A stretch of DNA of 64,000 nucleotides, from NCBI GenBank assembly GCA_016290175.1, contig JAEETD010000002.1, positions 24,254-88,253 of the forward strand, given 5' to 3'. Position numbers and translations under genes: made by a program. Of this stretch, positions 9,383 to 21,258 are shown in pieces. The notes under the pieces were generated by a model. It saw only the letters and a program-made list of their open reading frames with translations, had not been told where the DNA came from and ran no database searches. Every line of letters begins with the position of its first letter. Position 1 is the stretch's first letter. This stretch comes from Prevotella sp. Its GTDB lineage: Bacteria > Bacteroidota > Bacteroidia > Bacteroidales > Bacteroidaceae.

Positions 9383-10741
9383 ATGAAAATTACATTTGAT
9401 TGCCCTGATAAGATCAATGGCGTGCTGACCATGACCATTGAGCCAGCTGACTATCAGGAGAAGGTCGAGAAGACCCTGAAAGACTATCGCAAGAAGGCCC
9501 AGGTGCCTGGCTTCCGTCCAGGTATGGTTCCCATGGGTATGATCAAGAAGCAGTACGGCACTGCCGTTAAGGTGGACGAGGTGAATCGCCTGATGGGCGA
9601 GAAGCTCTACGAATATGTGCGTGAGAACAAGATCCAGATGCTTGGTGAGCCCCTGCCCAGCGACAAGCAGCAGCCACAGGACTTCGAGAAGGACGGTGAG
9701 ATGACTTTCGTGTTCGACATTGCTGTGGCTCCCGAGTTCAAGGCAGCCCTGAGCGGTAAGGATAAGATTGCTTATTATACGATTGACGTTGACGATAAAC
9801 TCATCGACCAGCAGGTGCAGATGTATGCATCTCAGGGTGGTGAGTTCGTAAAGGCCGAGGTGTTCAGTGGTAACGACACCATCACTGGTGACCTGCGCCA
9901 GCTCGACGAAAAGGGTAACACCCTCGAAGGTGGTATCACCACGGAGAGCGGTATGATCATGCCCGCCTATATCAAGGAAGACAAGCAGAAGAAACTCTTC
10001 GATGGCTGTAAGCCCGGTGATATCATCACCTTCAATCCCAAGAAGGCCTATCCCGACAATGATGCTGAGGTGGCTGCCCTGCTGAAGGTGAAGAAGGAAG
10101 ACATTGCCGATGTGAACAGCGATTTCTCGTTCCAGGTGACGGAGATCCGCCATTTCCAGCCCGCTGAGGTTGACCAGAAACTCTTTGACCGTGTGTTTGG
10201 TGAGGGTACTGTGAAGGACGAGAAGGCTTTCCGTGAGAAGATCGCCGAGCAGCTGAAGGCTCAGTTTGTTGGCAGCAGCGATTATAAGTTCATGCAGGAC
10301 GTACGCGCTCATCTGGAGAAGAAGGTGGGTAAGCTCGAGTTCCCCGAGGCCCTGTTGAAGCGTGTGATGCTGCAGAACAACAAGGACAAGGGTGCCGACT
10401 ATGTGGAGAAGAACTTCGAGGGCAGCATCAAGGAACTTGCCTGGCACCTCATCAAGGAGCAGATCGTGGCTGCTCAGGAGATCAAGATCGAGGATGAGGA
10501 TGTGAAGCGTGTGGCCCGTGAGGCTGTTCGTGCACAGTTCGCCCAGTATGGTATGTCAAATGTGCCCGATGACGTGCTCGACAACTATGCCGAGGAGCAG
10601 TTGAAGAAGCGCGAGAACATCGATGGCTTTGTTGACCGCGCCGTTGATCTGAAACTGACCGAAAAGCTCAAGACAGTTGTCAAACTGGACGAAAAAACGG
10701 TCACTTTAGACGAGTTTAATAAGATGATGGAGGGAAAATAA
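9383..10741 (+). CDS. tig: Trigger factor
   Basis: DYRKKAQVPGFRPGMVPMGMIKKQYG; upstream of clpP-clpX. Confidence 0.92.
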   Translation: MKITFDCPDKINGVLTMTIEPADYQEKVEKTLKDYRKKAQVPGFRPGMVPMGMIKKQYGTAVKVDEVNRLMGEKLYEYVRENKIQMLGEPLPSDKQQPQDFEKDGEMTFVFDIAVAPEFKAALSGKDKIAYYTIDVDDKLIDQQVQMYASQGGEFVKAEVFSGNDTITGDLRQLDEKGNTLEGGITTESGMIMPAYIKEDKQKKLFDGCKPGDIITFNPKKAYPDNDAEVAALLKVKKEDIADVNSDFSFQVTEIRHFQPAEVDQKLFDRVFGEGTVKDEKAFREKIAEQLKAQFVGSSDYKFMQDVRAHLEKKVGKLEFPEALLKRVMLQNNKDKGADYVEKNFEGSIKELAWHLIKEQIVAAQEIKIEDEDVKRVAREAVRAQFAQYGMSNVPDDVLDNYAEEQLKKRENIDGFVDRAVDLKLTEKLKTVVKLDEKTVTLDEFNKMMEGK

Positions 10742-10847
10742 GTATTTTTACGAAAAAATAACTCCTTTTTTTGAAGGGTTATCGACTTTTTTTCTTATCT
10801 TTGTGTCCCAATCACGAGGTAAAAAGGTCGAAAACCCTTTTTTAGTG

Positions 10848-10882
10848 GTGAAAAGTGAGTAGTGAAAAGTAAATAGTGAAAT
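10848..10882. repeat. Degenerate array of 7-bp GTGAAAA-type units (5) just upstream of the clpP start
   Basis: gtgaaaa gtgagta gtgaaaa gtaaata gtgaaat, then agttATG. Confidence 0.75.
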
Positions 10883-10886
10883 AGTT

Positions 10887-11564
10887 ATGAAGCTTATGAA
10901 GAATGATTTTAGGAAATATGCCGTAGGGCATTTAGGCATGGATGGCCTGACACTCGACGAGGTGATGCAGGCACAGGCACAGTATCTGAATCCGTATATC
11001 CTTGAGGAGCGTCAGTTGAACGTGACGCAGATGGATGTGTTCTCCCGTTTGATGATGGACCGTATCATCTTCCTGGGTACCCAGATTGACGACTATACCG
11101 CCAATACATTGCAGGCTCAGTTGTTGTATCTCGATTCCGTTGATTCCGGCAAGGATATCAGCATCTATATCAACTCGCCTGGTGGCAGTGTGACAGCCGG
11201 TCTCGGCATCTACGATACCATGCAGTTCATCTCCAGCGACGTGGCTACCATTTGTACAGGTATGGCCGCCTCGATGGGTGCTGTGCTGCTCGTGGCCGGT
11301 ACCGAGGGCAAGCGTTCGGCACTGCCTCATAGCCGTGTGATGATTCACCAGCCCCTCGGCGGTGTACAGGGCCAAGCCTCTGATATTGAGATTGAGGCCA
11401 AGGAGATCCTGAAGTTCAAGAAAGAACTCTACACGATCATCTCCGAGCACTCCCACACACCGTATGACAAGGTATATGCCGACTCCGACCGTAACTACTG
11501 GATGACGGCTGAGGAGGCCAAGGCCTACGGTATGATAGACAATGTCCTCACAAGAAAGAAATAA
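10887..11564 (+). CDS. clpP: ATP-dependent Clp protease proteolytic subunit
   Basis: [53 protein letters not shown]. Confidence 0.97.
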   Translation: MKLMKNDFRKYAVGHLGMDGLTLDEVMQAQAQYLNPYILEERQLNVTQMDVFSRLMMDRIIFLGTQIDDYTANTLQAQLLYLDSVDSGKDISIYINSPGGSVTAGLGIYDTMQFISSDVATICTGMAASMGAVLLVAGTEGKRSALPHSRVMIHQPLGGVQGQASDIEIEAKEILKFKKELYTIISEHSHTPYDKVYADSDRNYWMTAEEAKAYGMIDNVLTRKK

Positions 11565-12796
11565 TGGTGAAGAAAGTATGTAACTTCTGCGGAAGAACGG
11601 AAAGAGAGTGCAGGTTGCTCATCACGGGTGTGAACGGCAATATCTGCGAGATCTGCGCTGAGCAGGCTTACCGTATTGTGCAGGAGAATCTTGCAAATGC
11701 TCCCCAGGCAGGTGGCAAGAACGGCAAGCCCAAGACGAAGGCCGTTCCCAAGCCCGTGGAGATAAAGAACTATCTGGACCAGTATGTGATCGGTCAGGAC
11801 CAGGCCAAGCGCTTTCTCTCCGTGGCCGTCTATAATCATTATAAGCGGTTGCAGCAGCCCGAGGACAAAGATGGCGTGGAGATCGAGAAGAGCAATATCA
11901 TCATGGTAGGCTCAACAGGTACGGGTAAGACCCTGCTGGCGCGCACGATTGCCAAATTGCTGGATGTGCCCTTCACCATAGTCGATGCCACTGTGTTCAC
12001 CGAGGCCGGTTATGTGGGCGAGGATGTGGAGAGCATTCTGACACGTCTGTTGCAGGTGGCCGACTACGACGTGGCAGCAGCCCAGAGAGGTATCGTTTTC
12101 ATCGACGAGATCGACAAGATAGCCCGTAAAAGCGATAATCCCTCCATCACGCGTGACGTGAGCGGTGAGGGCGTGCAGCAGGGATTGCTCAAGCTGCTGG
12201 AGGGCACCAATGTCAACGTACCGCCCAAGGGCGGACGTAAGCATCCTGATCAGGACTATATCTCTGTGGATACGAGGAATATCCTCTTTATCTGCGGTGG
12301 TGCCTTCGACGGGATTGAGCGTAAGATAGCCCAGCGTATGAATACGCATGTTGTGGGTTATAACTCTGTGCAGAATGTTGCGAAAATTGATAAAGAAAAT
12401 CTGATGCAGTATGTGGTGCCTCAGGATTTGAAGTCGTTCGGACTGATACCAGAAATCATCGGTCGTCTCCCCGTGCTGACCTACCTGAACCCGCTCGATC
12501 GTGAGGCTTTGGAAAAGATTCTCATCGAGCCGAAGAATTCCATCGTAAAGCAATATGAAAAGCTGTTTGAGATGGATGGTATCAAACTGACGTTTACGCC
12601 TGAGGCCCTGAAGGTGATTGTTGATAAGGCGGTGGAATACAAACTCGGTGCCCGTGGCCTGCGTTCAATCGTAGAGACGGTGATGATGGATACGATGTTT
12701 GAGATTCCGTCGAAGAGAGTAAAGAAATTTGAAGTTACAGCCAAGTATGCGTTGCAACAACTGGAGAAGTCGCAGCTGCATCGGCTGGCATCCTGA
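11564..12796 (+). CDS. clpX: ATP-dependent Clp protease ATP-binding subunit
   Basis: N-terminal Cys4 zinc finger, [32 protein letters not shown]. Confidence 0.97.
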   Translation: MVKKVCNFCGRTERECRLLITGVNGNICEICAEQAYRIVQENLANAPQAGGKNGKPKTKAVPKPVEIKNYLDQYVIGQDQAKRFLSVAVYNHYKRLQQPEDKDGVEIEKSNIIMVGSTGTGKTLLARTIAKLLDVPFTIVDATVFTEAGYVGEDVESILTRLLQVADYDVAAAQRGIVFIDEIDKIARKSDNPSITRDVSGEGVQQGLLKLLEGTNVNVPPKGGRKHPDQDYISVDTRNILFICGGAFDGIERKIAQRMNTHVVGYNSVQNVAKIDKENLMQYVVPQDLKSFGLIPEIIGRLPVLTYLNPLDREALEKILIEPKNSIVKQYEKLFEMDGIKLTFTPEALKVIVDKAVEYKLGARGLRSIVETVMMDTMFEIPSKRVKKFEVTAKYALQQLEKSQLHRLAS

Positions 12797-12846
12797 GATA
12801 CAGACAGCTACAAGCCTATTACATTAACGAAAGAAGGAAAAATGAT

Positions 12847-15030
12847 ATGACGAAAAAAGCCAATCTGCATGAAGCACTGAAGAAGTATTTCGGCTTTGAC
12901 AAATTCAAAGGTGACCAGGAGAAAATCATCCAGAGTCTGTTGGATGGAAAGGATACCTTTGTACTGATGCCCACAGGCGGCGGCAAGTCGCTCTGCTATC
13001 AGCTGCCCTCGCTGCTGATGGACGGCGTTGCCATCGTGATATCGCCGTTGATTGCCCTGATGAAGAATCAGGTGGACTTCATCTCACAGCTGAGTGAGCA
13101 TGAGGGGACAGCCCATTACCTGAACTCGTCGCTGAACAAGGCGGCCATTGATCAGGTGAAGACAGATATTCAGGCAGGCATCACCAAATTGCTGTACGTT
13201 GCACCTGAGTCGCTTACAAAAGAGGAGAATGTGGAGTTCCTCAAATCGGTGAAGATATCATTTTATGCCGTCGACGAGGCCCATTGTATATCGGAGTGGG
13301 GTCATGACTTCCGTCCGGAATACCGTCGTATTCGTCCGATCGTGAACGAGATCGGACAGGCGCCCATCATTGCGCTGACGGCGACGGCCACTGACAAGGT
13401 ACGATCGGATATCAAGAAGAACCTGGGTATCATGGACGCCAAGGAGTTCAAGAGCTCGTTTAACCGTCCGAACCTCTATTATGAGGTACGTTCCAAGACG
13501 AAGGATGTCGACAAGGATATTATCCGTTTTATCAAGCAGCATCCAGGCAAGAGCGGCATTATCTACTGTCTCTCGCGTAAGAAAGTGGAGGAGTTGGCGG
13601 CCATCCTCAGGGCCAATGACATCAAGGCGGCGGCCTATCATGCCGGACTCGATTCACCCACCCGTACCCAGACACAGGATGATTTCCTGATGGAGAATAT
13701 CGATGTAATCGTGGCCACCATCGCTTTTGGCATGGGTATTGACAAACCCGATGTGCGTTTTGTCATCCATTACGACATACCTAAGTCGCTTGAAGGCTAT
13801 TACCAGGAAACGGGCCGCGCCGGTCGTGATGGCGGTGAGGGCATCTGTCTGGCCTTCTATTCGAGCAAGGATCTCGATAAGTTGGAGAAATTCATGGAGG
13901 GCAAGCCCGTGGCCGAACAGGATATCGGTCGTCAGTTGCTCGTGGAGACGGCAGCATACGCCGAGACAAGTGTCTGCCGGAGAAAGATGCTGTTGCATTA
14001 TTTCGGAGAGATTTACGACCGCGAGAACTGTGGCAACTGCGATAACTGTCTGCATCCGAAGACGAAGATCGAAGCCATGAACCAGTTGGTGACCGTGTTA
14101 CAGGTGATTCAGCGCATCAAGGAGAACTTCCGCTCAGACTATGTGATAGATTTCATTATCGGCAAGGAGACAGAGGAGATTATAGCCCACAAACACCATG
14201 AGTACGATGAGTTCGGCATCGGTGAGGATGATGACCCGAAGATCTGGAACCCCGTGATCCGACAGGCACTGCTCATGGGCTATCTGAAGAAGGAAGTAGA
14301 GAACTACGGTATCCTGAAGATTACTTCTGCAGGCAAGAAATTCCTGAAGGCTCCGCAGTCGTTCATGATTGTGAAGGACGCTGAGTTCAGTGATGAGGTG
14401 GATGGCGGTGGCGACCACGAAGGTGCGGCTGGTGCCCTTGATCCCACGTTGGCTGCCATGCTGCGTGACCTGCGTAAGAAGGTGTCCAAGAGGATGGAAC
14501 GTCCGCCATATGTTATCTTCCAGGATGTGAGCATTGACCAGATGGCCACCGACTATCCCGTGACGCTCGAAGAACTGAAGAATATCCAGGGTGTGGGCGA
14601 AGGAAAGGTGAAACAGCCTTACGCCAAGGAGTTTGTAGACCTCATCAAGAAATACTGCGATGAGAACGAGATAGAGCGTCAGGTGGACCTGCGCGTGCGT
14701 ACGGTGGCCAAGAAATCGATGCTGAAGGTGAAGATCATCCAGAGCATTGACCGTCAGGTGGCTCTCGATGATATCGCCAATGCCCAGGGCATCGACTTCG
14801 ATGAGCTCCTCTCGGAGATCGAGGCCATCGTCTATAGTGGTACCAAACTGAATATCGACTATTTCCTTGAAGAGGTGATGGACGAGGATCATATCGATGA
14901 TATCTATGATTATTTCGCCGAGTCGGATACCGACCGTCTGAGTGTGGCCCAGGATGAGTTGGGCGGTGAGTATTCGGAAGATGAAATCAGGCTCGTCCGT
15001 ATCAAGTTCCTTTCGGAAATGGCGAATTAA
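12847..15030 (+). CDS. recQ: ATP-dependent DNA helicase RecQ
   Basis: MPTGGGKSLCYQLPSLL, DEAHCISEWGHDFRPEYRR, ATIAFGMGIDKPDVRFVIHYDIPKSLEGYYQETGRAGRDG; Zn Cys cluster, HRDC-like tail. Confidence 0.96.
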   Translation: MTKKANLHEALKKYFGFDKFKGDQEKIIQSLLDGKDTFVLMPTGGGKSLCYQLPSLLMDGVAIVISPLIALMKNQVDFISQLSEHEGTAHYLNSSLNKAAIDQVKTDIQAGITKLLYVAPESLTKEENVEFLKSVKISFYAVDEAHCISEWGHDFRPEYRRIRPIVNEIGQAPIIALTATATDKVRSDIKKNLGIMDAKEFKSSFNRPNLYYEVRSKTKDVDKDIIRFIKQHPGKSGIIYCLSRKKVEELAAILRANDIKAAAYHAGLDSPTRTQTQDDFLMENIDVIVATIAFGMGIDKPDVRFVIHYDIPKSLEGYYQETGRAGRDGGEGICLAFYSSKDLDKLEKFMEGKPVAEQDIGRQLLVETAAYAETSVCRRKMLLHYFGEIYDRENCGNCDNCLHPKTKIEAMNQLVTVLQVIQRIKENFRSDYVIDFIIGKETEEIIAHKHHEYDEFGIGEDDDPKIWNPVIRQALLMGYLKKEVENYGILKITSAGKKFLKAPQSFMIVKDAEFSDEVDGGGDHEGAAGALDPTLAAMLRDLRKKVSKRMERPPYVIFQDVSIDQMATDYPVTLEELKNIQGVGEGKVKQPYAKEFVDLIKKYCDENEIERQVDLRVRTVAKKSMLKVKIIQSIDRQVALDDIANAQGIDFDELLSEIEAIVYSGTKLNIDYFLEEVMDEDHIDDIYDYFAESDTDRLSVAQDELGGEYSEDEIRLVRIKFLSEMAN

Positions 15031-15043
15031 AGGTAAAAGGTTA

Positions 15044-16686
<1,643 letters not shown>

Positions 16687-16747
16687 TGAATAGTGAAAAG
16701 TGAATAGTCATAAGTGAAAAATGGTTGAAACTATGAGTAGAGAAATA

Positions 16748-18217
16748 ATGAAGGGTCAGACCATGTGGTGGATGAGAGTGGTAGTGGTACTATTCACTAT
16801 TCACTATTCACTATTCACTGCATCTGCTCAGTCCGATCCGATTATAATGACCATCAACGGTGTGCCTGTGCCCCGTTCTGAGTTCGAGTATTCCTACAAT
16901 AAGAACAATGGTGCTGATGTGATTGACAAGAAAACGGTGGATGAGTATGTGGACCTGTTCATCAATTACAAGTTGAAAGTGGCTGCGGCCCTCGATGCCC
17001 ATTACGATACGCTGACCTCATTCAAACAGGAATATACGATGTATCGTGACCAGCAGGTGCGTCCTACGATGGCCACCGATGCCGATGTGCTCGTGGAGGC
17101 CAGGAAGGTCTATGACCGTGCAAAGGACCAGATCGGTCCCCGTGGCCTGATATTGCCTGCCCATATCCTGATTAAGGTTTCTACGCAGGCTACCCAAGCT
17201 GAGCAGGACGAGGCCAAGCAGCGTATCGACTCTGTCTACAAGGCCCTGAGGAGTGGTGCCGACTTCGCTGACCTGGCCAAGAAGGTGTCTGACGACAAGT
17301 CGACGGCTGTTAACGGTGGACAGTTGCCTTACTGGATTGGTCCGAATCAGGCTTTCAAGGAGTTTGAGGATGCCGCATACGCCCTGCAGACGGGTGAGAT
17401 GAGTCAACCCGTGCTTTCTCCCGCTGGTTGGCATGTGATACAGATGAAGGGTCGTAAGCAGTTGGAACCCTTCGATTCACTGAAGACTCAGATTGTGAAG
17501 AGTATCGAACAGCAGGGTGTCCGCGAACAGATTGCCAAGCAGCGTGTGAAGAGTGAGGTGGACGCCTCTGCCGGCGCCCTCACGGCTGAGAAGGTGATGG
17601 ACCGTCGTGCGGACTCGTTGGCGGCAGCTGATCCTGAGATGAAATACCTGATGAAGGAATACCACGACGGTCTGTTGCTCTATGAGATCAGCAAGCAGAT
17701 GGTCTGGGACAAGGGCAGCACCGATGAGGCTGGTCTGCAGGCCTATTTCAATGATCATAAGAAGGACTATGTGTGGTCGGAGCCCCGTTATAAGGGCATT
17801 GCCTACCACGTGAAGGACAAGGCCGATGTAAAGGCTGTGAAGAACAGTGTGAAGAAATTGCCCTTCGATCAGTGGGCTGATAAGCTGCGTTCTACGTTCA
17901 ATCCTGATTCCGTGGTTCGTATCCGTGTGGAGATCGGTATCTTCAAACCTGGTGACAATGCCCTCGTGGACACGGAAGTCTTCAAGACCGCGCCCAAGAA
18001 CGGGGCAAATGACAAGCAGGCAGCTGTGTTGAAGGATTATCCCATCTCTGCCGTCTATGGTAAGAAACTGAAGCGTCCTGAAAACTATACCGATGTGCGC
18101 GGACAAGTGGTGAACGACTATCAGGATATGTTGGAGAAGGCCTGGGTCTATGACCTGCGACAGAAGTATTCCTTCTCCGTGAATAAGGATGTATTGAAAA
18201 CCGTCAATAAGCATTAA
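16748..18217 (+). CDS. Peptidylprolyl isomerase (PpiC/parvulin type), periplasmic; ORF open from 16721
   Basis: SurA-like PPIC domain (ARGLILPAHILIKVSTQAT... GWHVIQMKGRKQ); signal peptide WWMRVVVVLFTIHYSLFTASAQ; start position uncertain. Confidence 0.85.
   Translation: MKGQTMWWMRVVVVLFTIHYSLFTASAQSDPIIMTINGVPVPRSEFEYSYNKNNGADVIDKKTVDEYVDLFINYKLKVAAALDAHYDTLTSFKQEYTMYRDQQVRPTMATDADVLVEARKVYDRAKDQIGPRGLILPAHILIKVSTQATQAEQDEAKQRIDSVYKALRSGADFADLAKKVSDDKSTAVNGGQLPYWIGPNQAFKEFEDAAYALQTGEMSQPVLSPAGWHVIQMKGRKQLEPFDSLKTQIVKSIEQQGVREQIAKQRVKSEVDASAGALTAEKVMDRRADSLAAADPEMKYLMKEYHDGLLLYEISKQMVWDKGSTDEAGLQAYFNDHKKDYVWSEPRYKGIAYHVKDKADVKAVKNSVKKLPFDQWADKLRSTFNPDSVVRIRVEIGIFKPGDNALVDTEVFKTAPKNGANDKQAAVLKDYPISAVYGKKLKRPENYTDVRGQVVNDYQDMLEKAWVYDLRQKYSFSVNKDVLKTVNKH
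16790..16817. repeat. 4 x CTATTCA (7-bp unit) inside the signal-peptide coding sequence
   Basis: ctattca x4, 28 bp; inverted relative to agtgaatagtgaaaagtgaatag at 16685-16708. Confidence 0.85.
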
Positions 18218-18231
18218 TCGTCATTAAATAG

Positions 18232-19662
18232 ATGAAGACAACAAGAAATCTTATCTTTGCCCTCTTCCTGGCCGTGCCCTTCCTGGGTATTGCCTCTATT
18301 CCTCATGCTCCGAAGACGATGTCTGGTCAGGCTCCGGCAGACTCAGCCCTTTCCGTGCCTGAGCATGCCGTGATCGACGAGGTGATCTGGGTGGTAGGCG
18401 ATGAGGCTGTCCTGAAGTCGGATGTGGAAGCCTTGCGTATGCAGGCTGCGATGGAAGGTGTGAAATGGAATGGCGACCCCGACTGTGCCATCCCCGAGCA
18501 GATAGCCGTCAACAAGCTCTTCCTCCATCAGGCCGATATCGACAGTATCGAGGTGACAGAGGCTGATGTGGCTCAGGAGGTGGAACAGCAGATCAGTTAT
18601 TGGTTGGAGATGGTGGACGGTTCCCGTGAGCGTCTCGAGGAATACAAGCACCAGACGATTTCACAGATGCGTCAGGAACTGCGTCAGGAGATGCGTGACC
18701 GTCGTAAGATCCAGAAAATGAAGATGAAACTGGTGGAGGATATCTCCGTGACACCCGCTGATGTACGTCGTTATTTCAATAACTTGCCACAGGATAGTCT
18801 GCCTTATGTGCCTACGGAGGTTGAAGTGCAGATCGTGACGCTGACACCGCGTATCGATCCCGAGGAGATCAACCGTGTGAAGGATGAATTGCGTGACTAT
18901 ACCGATCGTGTGACGAAGGGAGAGACCTCTTTCCAGGCTCTTGCCCGTCTCTATTCCGAAGACCCGGGTTCTGCCCGTCAGGGAGGAGAACTGGGTCTGA
19001 TGGGTCGTGCCACCCTTGATCCTGCATTTGCCGCTGTGGCCTTCAATCTCACCGATCCGAAGAAAATCTCGAAGATTGTGGAGTCGGAGTTCGGTTACCA
19101 TATCATCCAGCTTGTGGAGAAACGTGGTGACAAGGTCAATGTGCGTCATATCCTGAAGAAACCTGTCGTTTCTGATGAGGCTATTGAGAAGGCAATTGGT
19201 CGTCTGGACTCCATTGCGGCAGATATCCGTCAAGAGAAGTTCTCCTTTGAGGAGGCTGCCAGTCTGTTGTCTGACGACAAGGACACCCATAATAACAAAG
19301 GTCTGATGTCGAACACCAATATGCAGACCGGTCGTATTTCTTCGAAGTTCCAGATGCAGGATCTGCCTCAGGAAGTGGCAAAGGTGGTGGATACCATGCA
19401 GGTAGGACAGATTTCACAGGCTTTCCAGATGATTAACCAGCGCGGTAAGACCGTTTGTGCTATTGTAAAACTGAAGAACCGTGTGGAAGGCCATAAGGCT
19501 TCTATCTCAGAGGATTTCCAGGTGATGAAGGATGTGGTACTCAATAAGCGCAATGAGGAGCGCGTTCATCAGTGGGTGGTCGATAAGATCAAGTCGGTCT
19601 ATACCAGGCTGAATGAGAATTACCGGGACTGTAAATTTGAGTACGAGGGATGGTTTAAGTAG
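18232..19662 (+). CDS. surA: SurA-like peptidylprolyl isomerase
   Basis: DEVIWVVGDEAVLKSDVEALR N-domain, GELGLMGRATLDPAFAAVAF parvulin domain. Confidence 0.88.
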   Translation: MKTTRNLIFALFLAVPFLGIASIPHAPKTMSGQAPADSALSVPEHAVIDEVIWVVGDEAVLKSDVEALRMQAAMEGVKWNGDPDCAIPEQIAVNKLFLHQADIDSIEVTEADVAQEVEQQISYWLEMVDGSRERLEEYKHQTISQMRQELRQEMRDRRKIQKMKMKLVEDISVTPADVRRYFNNLPQDSLPYVPTEVEVQIVTLTPRIDPEEINRVKDELRDYTDRVTKGETSFQALARLYSEDPGSARQGGELGLMGRATLDPAFAAVAFNLTDPKKISKIVESEFGYHIIQLVEKRGDKVNVRHILKKPVVSDEAIEKAIGRLDSIAADIRQEKFSFEEAASLLSDDKDTHNNKGLMSNTNMQTGRISSKFQMQDLPQEVAKVVDTMQVGQISQAFQMINQRGKTVCAIVKLKNRVEGHKASISEDFQVMKDVVLNKRNEERVHQWVVDKIKSVYTRLNENYRDCKFEYEGWFK

Positions 19663-19665
19663 ACG

Positions 19666-21234
19666 ATGAAGAAGGCCGTTTATTTCTTGATGATTGTATT
19701 TCTTCTGGCTGTGGCGGGTGCCGAGGCCCAGAAGAAGCGACCTGCCAGAAAACGGCCGGCGCGGAAGACCGTGAAGGATGACCGCGTCTATCTCGTGCAT
19801 GCCGATGTGCTTCATTTCGACCAGTATAAGGATCCCGATGCCACGATTCTCAACGGTAAGGTCCATTTTACCCATGCCGGTGCCCGTCTGTATTGCGATA
19901 GTGCCTATTTCTATGAGGCCAGTAATTCGTTTGAGGCTTTCGGTCATGTGAAGATGTATCAGGGCGATACCCTCTCTCTGACCTCCGACTATGCCTATTA
20001 CGACGGTAACGAGCAAATGGCAAGGGCCCGTTATAATGTGGTGCTCAAGAACCGCAAGACCACACTCTACACCGACTCTCTAGACTTTGACCGTCTGTAT
20101 GATAATGCCTACTTCTTCGAAGGCGGTAAGATGATTGACGGTAAGACCACGTTGACTTCCGATTGGGGTGAATACAATACCAAGAGTAAGATGTCGGTCT
20201 TCAATTTCGACGTGAAGATGAAGAGCCCGAAATTCTATCTCACCACCGACACCCTTTATTACGACAATGCCCGTTCTGTCGCCCATATTGTCGGTCCTTC
20301 GCATATCACATCAGGTAACAGTCGTATCTATTCCGAGGAGGGCTATTACGATACGAGAAACGACCAGGCCACGCTTTTGAACCGTTCGGTGCTCAATAAT
20401 CAGGGAAAGTCGATGGTGGGCGATAGTGTCTATTACGACAGTAAGCAGGGTTTCAGTCAGGCTTTCCGGAATGTCGTCTACGTGGACTCTGTAAACAAGA
20501 ACAAGATGACCGGCAATTACGGTGAATACTGGGAGAACACCGGTTATGCGTTGTGTACTGACTCTGCGGTGGCCATCGACTATTCGCAAGGCGACTCCCT
20601 GTTTATGCATGCCGATACCCTGAAGGTCATCACCTTTAACATCGAGACCGACTCCGTCTATCGTAAGATCCACGCATACCATCATGTCCGGGCCTATCGT
20701 ACCGATGTACAGGCTGTCTGCGACTCGCTGGTCTATAACTCCCTCGACTCCTGTATGACGATGTACTTCGATCCTATCGTCTGGAACTATAATCAGCAGT
20801 TGTTGGGTGACCGGATCGATGTGTTCATGAAAGACTCCCTTATCGACCATGCCCACGTCATCAACAATGCCTTCTCCATCCAGCAGTTGAAGAGCGACAC
20901 CACATTGTATAACCAGGTGTCGTCGAAGGAGATGTTTGCTTACTTTATAGATGGCAAGATCCACGAGACACGGGCCAAGGACAATGTGTTGATCGGCTAT
21001 TTCTTCGAGGAAGGCGACTCAGTGGCCATCATCTATAATTATCAGGAGACCACTGAGATGCGTATGTTCCTGAAGGACCGTAAGTTGGAGCGGGTATGGA
21101 CGCCGAAGACCTCGGGGACCATGTATCCACCCAACCAGATTCCTGCCGACAAGAAGCGTCTTCAGGGTTTCGCCTGGTATAACTATGTCCGTCCCCGTGA
21201 CCGTTATGACATCTTTAATTGGCGGAAGAAGTGA
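19666..21234 (+). CDS. OstA/LptA-like protein
   Basis: OstA-type repeats (LNGKVHFTHAGARLYCDSAYFYEASNSFEAFGHVKMYQGDTLSLTSDYAYYDG). Confidence 0.85.
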   Translation: MKKAVYFLMIVFLLAVAGAEAQKKRPARKRPARKTVKDDRVYLVHADVLHFDQYKDPDATILNGKVHFTHAGARLYCDSAYFYEASNSFEAFGHVKMYQGDTLSLTSDYAYYDGNEQMARARYNVVLKNRKTTLYTDSLDFDRLYDNAYFFEGGKMIDGKTTLTSDWGEYNTKSKMSVFNFDVKMKSPKFYLTTDTLYYDNARSVAHIVGPSHITSGNSRIYSEEGYYDTRNDQATLLNRSVLNNQGKSMVGDSVYYDSKQGFSQAFRNVVYVDSVNKNKMTGNYGEYWENTGYALCTDSAVAIDYSQGDSLFMHADTLKVITFNIETDSVYRKIHAYHHVRAYRTDVQAVCDSLVYNSLDSCMTMYFDPIVWNYNQQLLGDRIDVFMKDSLIDHAHVINNAFSIQQLKSDTTLYNQVSSKEMFAYFIDGKIHETRAKDNVLIGYFFEEGDSVAIIYNYQETTEMRMFLKDRKLERVWTPKTSGTMYPPNQIPADKKRLQGFAWYNYVRPRDRYDIFNWRKK

Positions 21235-21258
21235 GATAAGAGGAGAGAGGAAAGGGAA

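Noticed and set aside
9359-10447. 362-aa minus-strand ORF, Leu/His rich
   Set aside because: Antisense of tig; composition typical of a shadow ORF.
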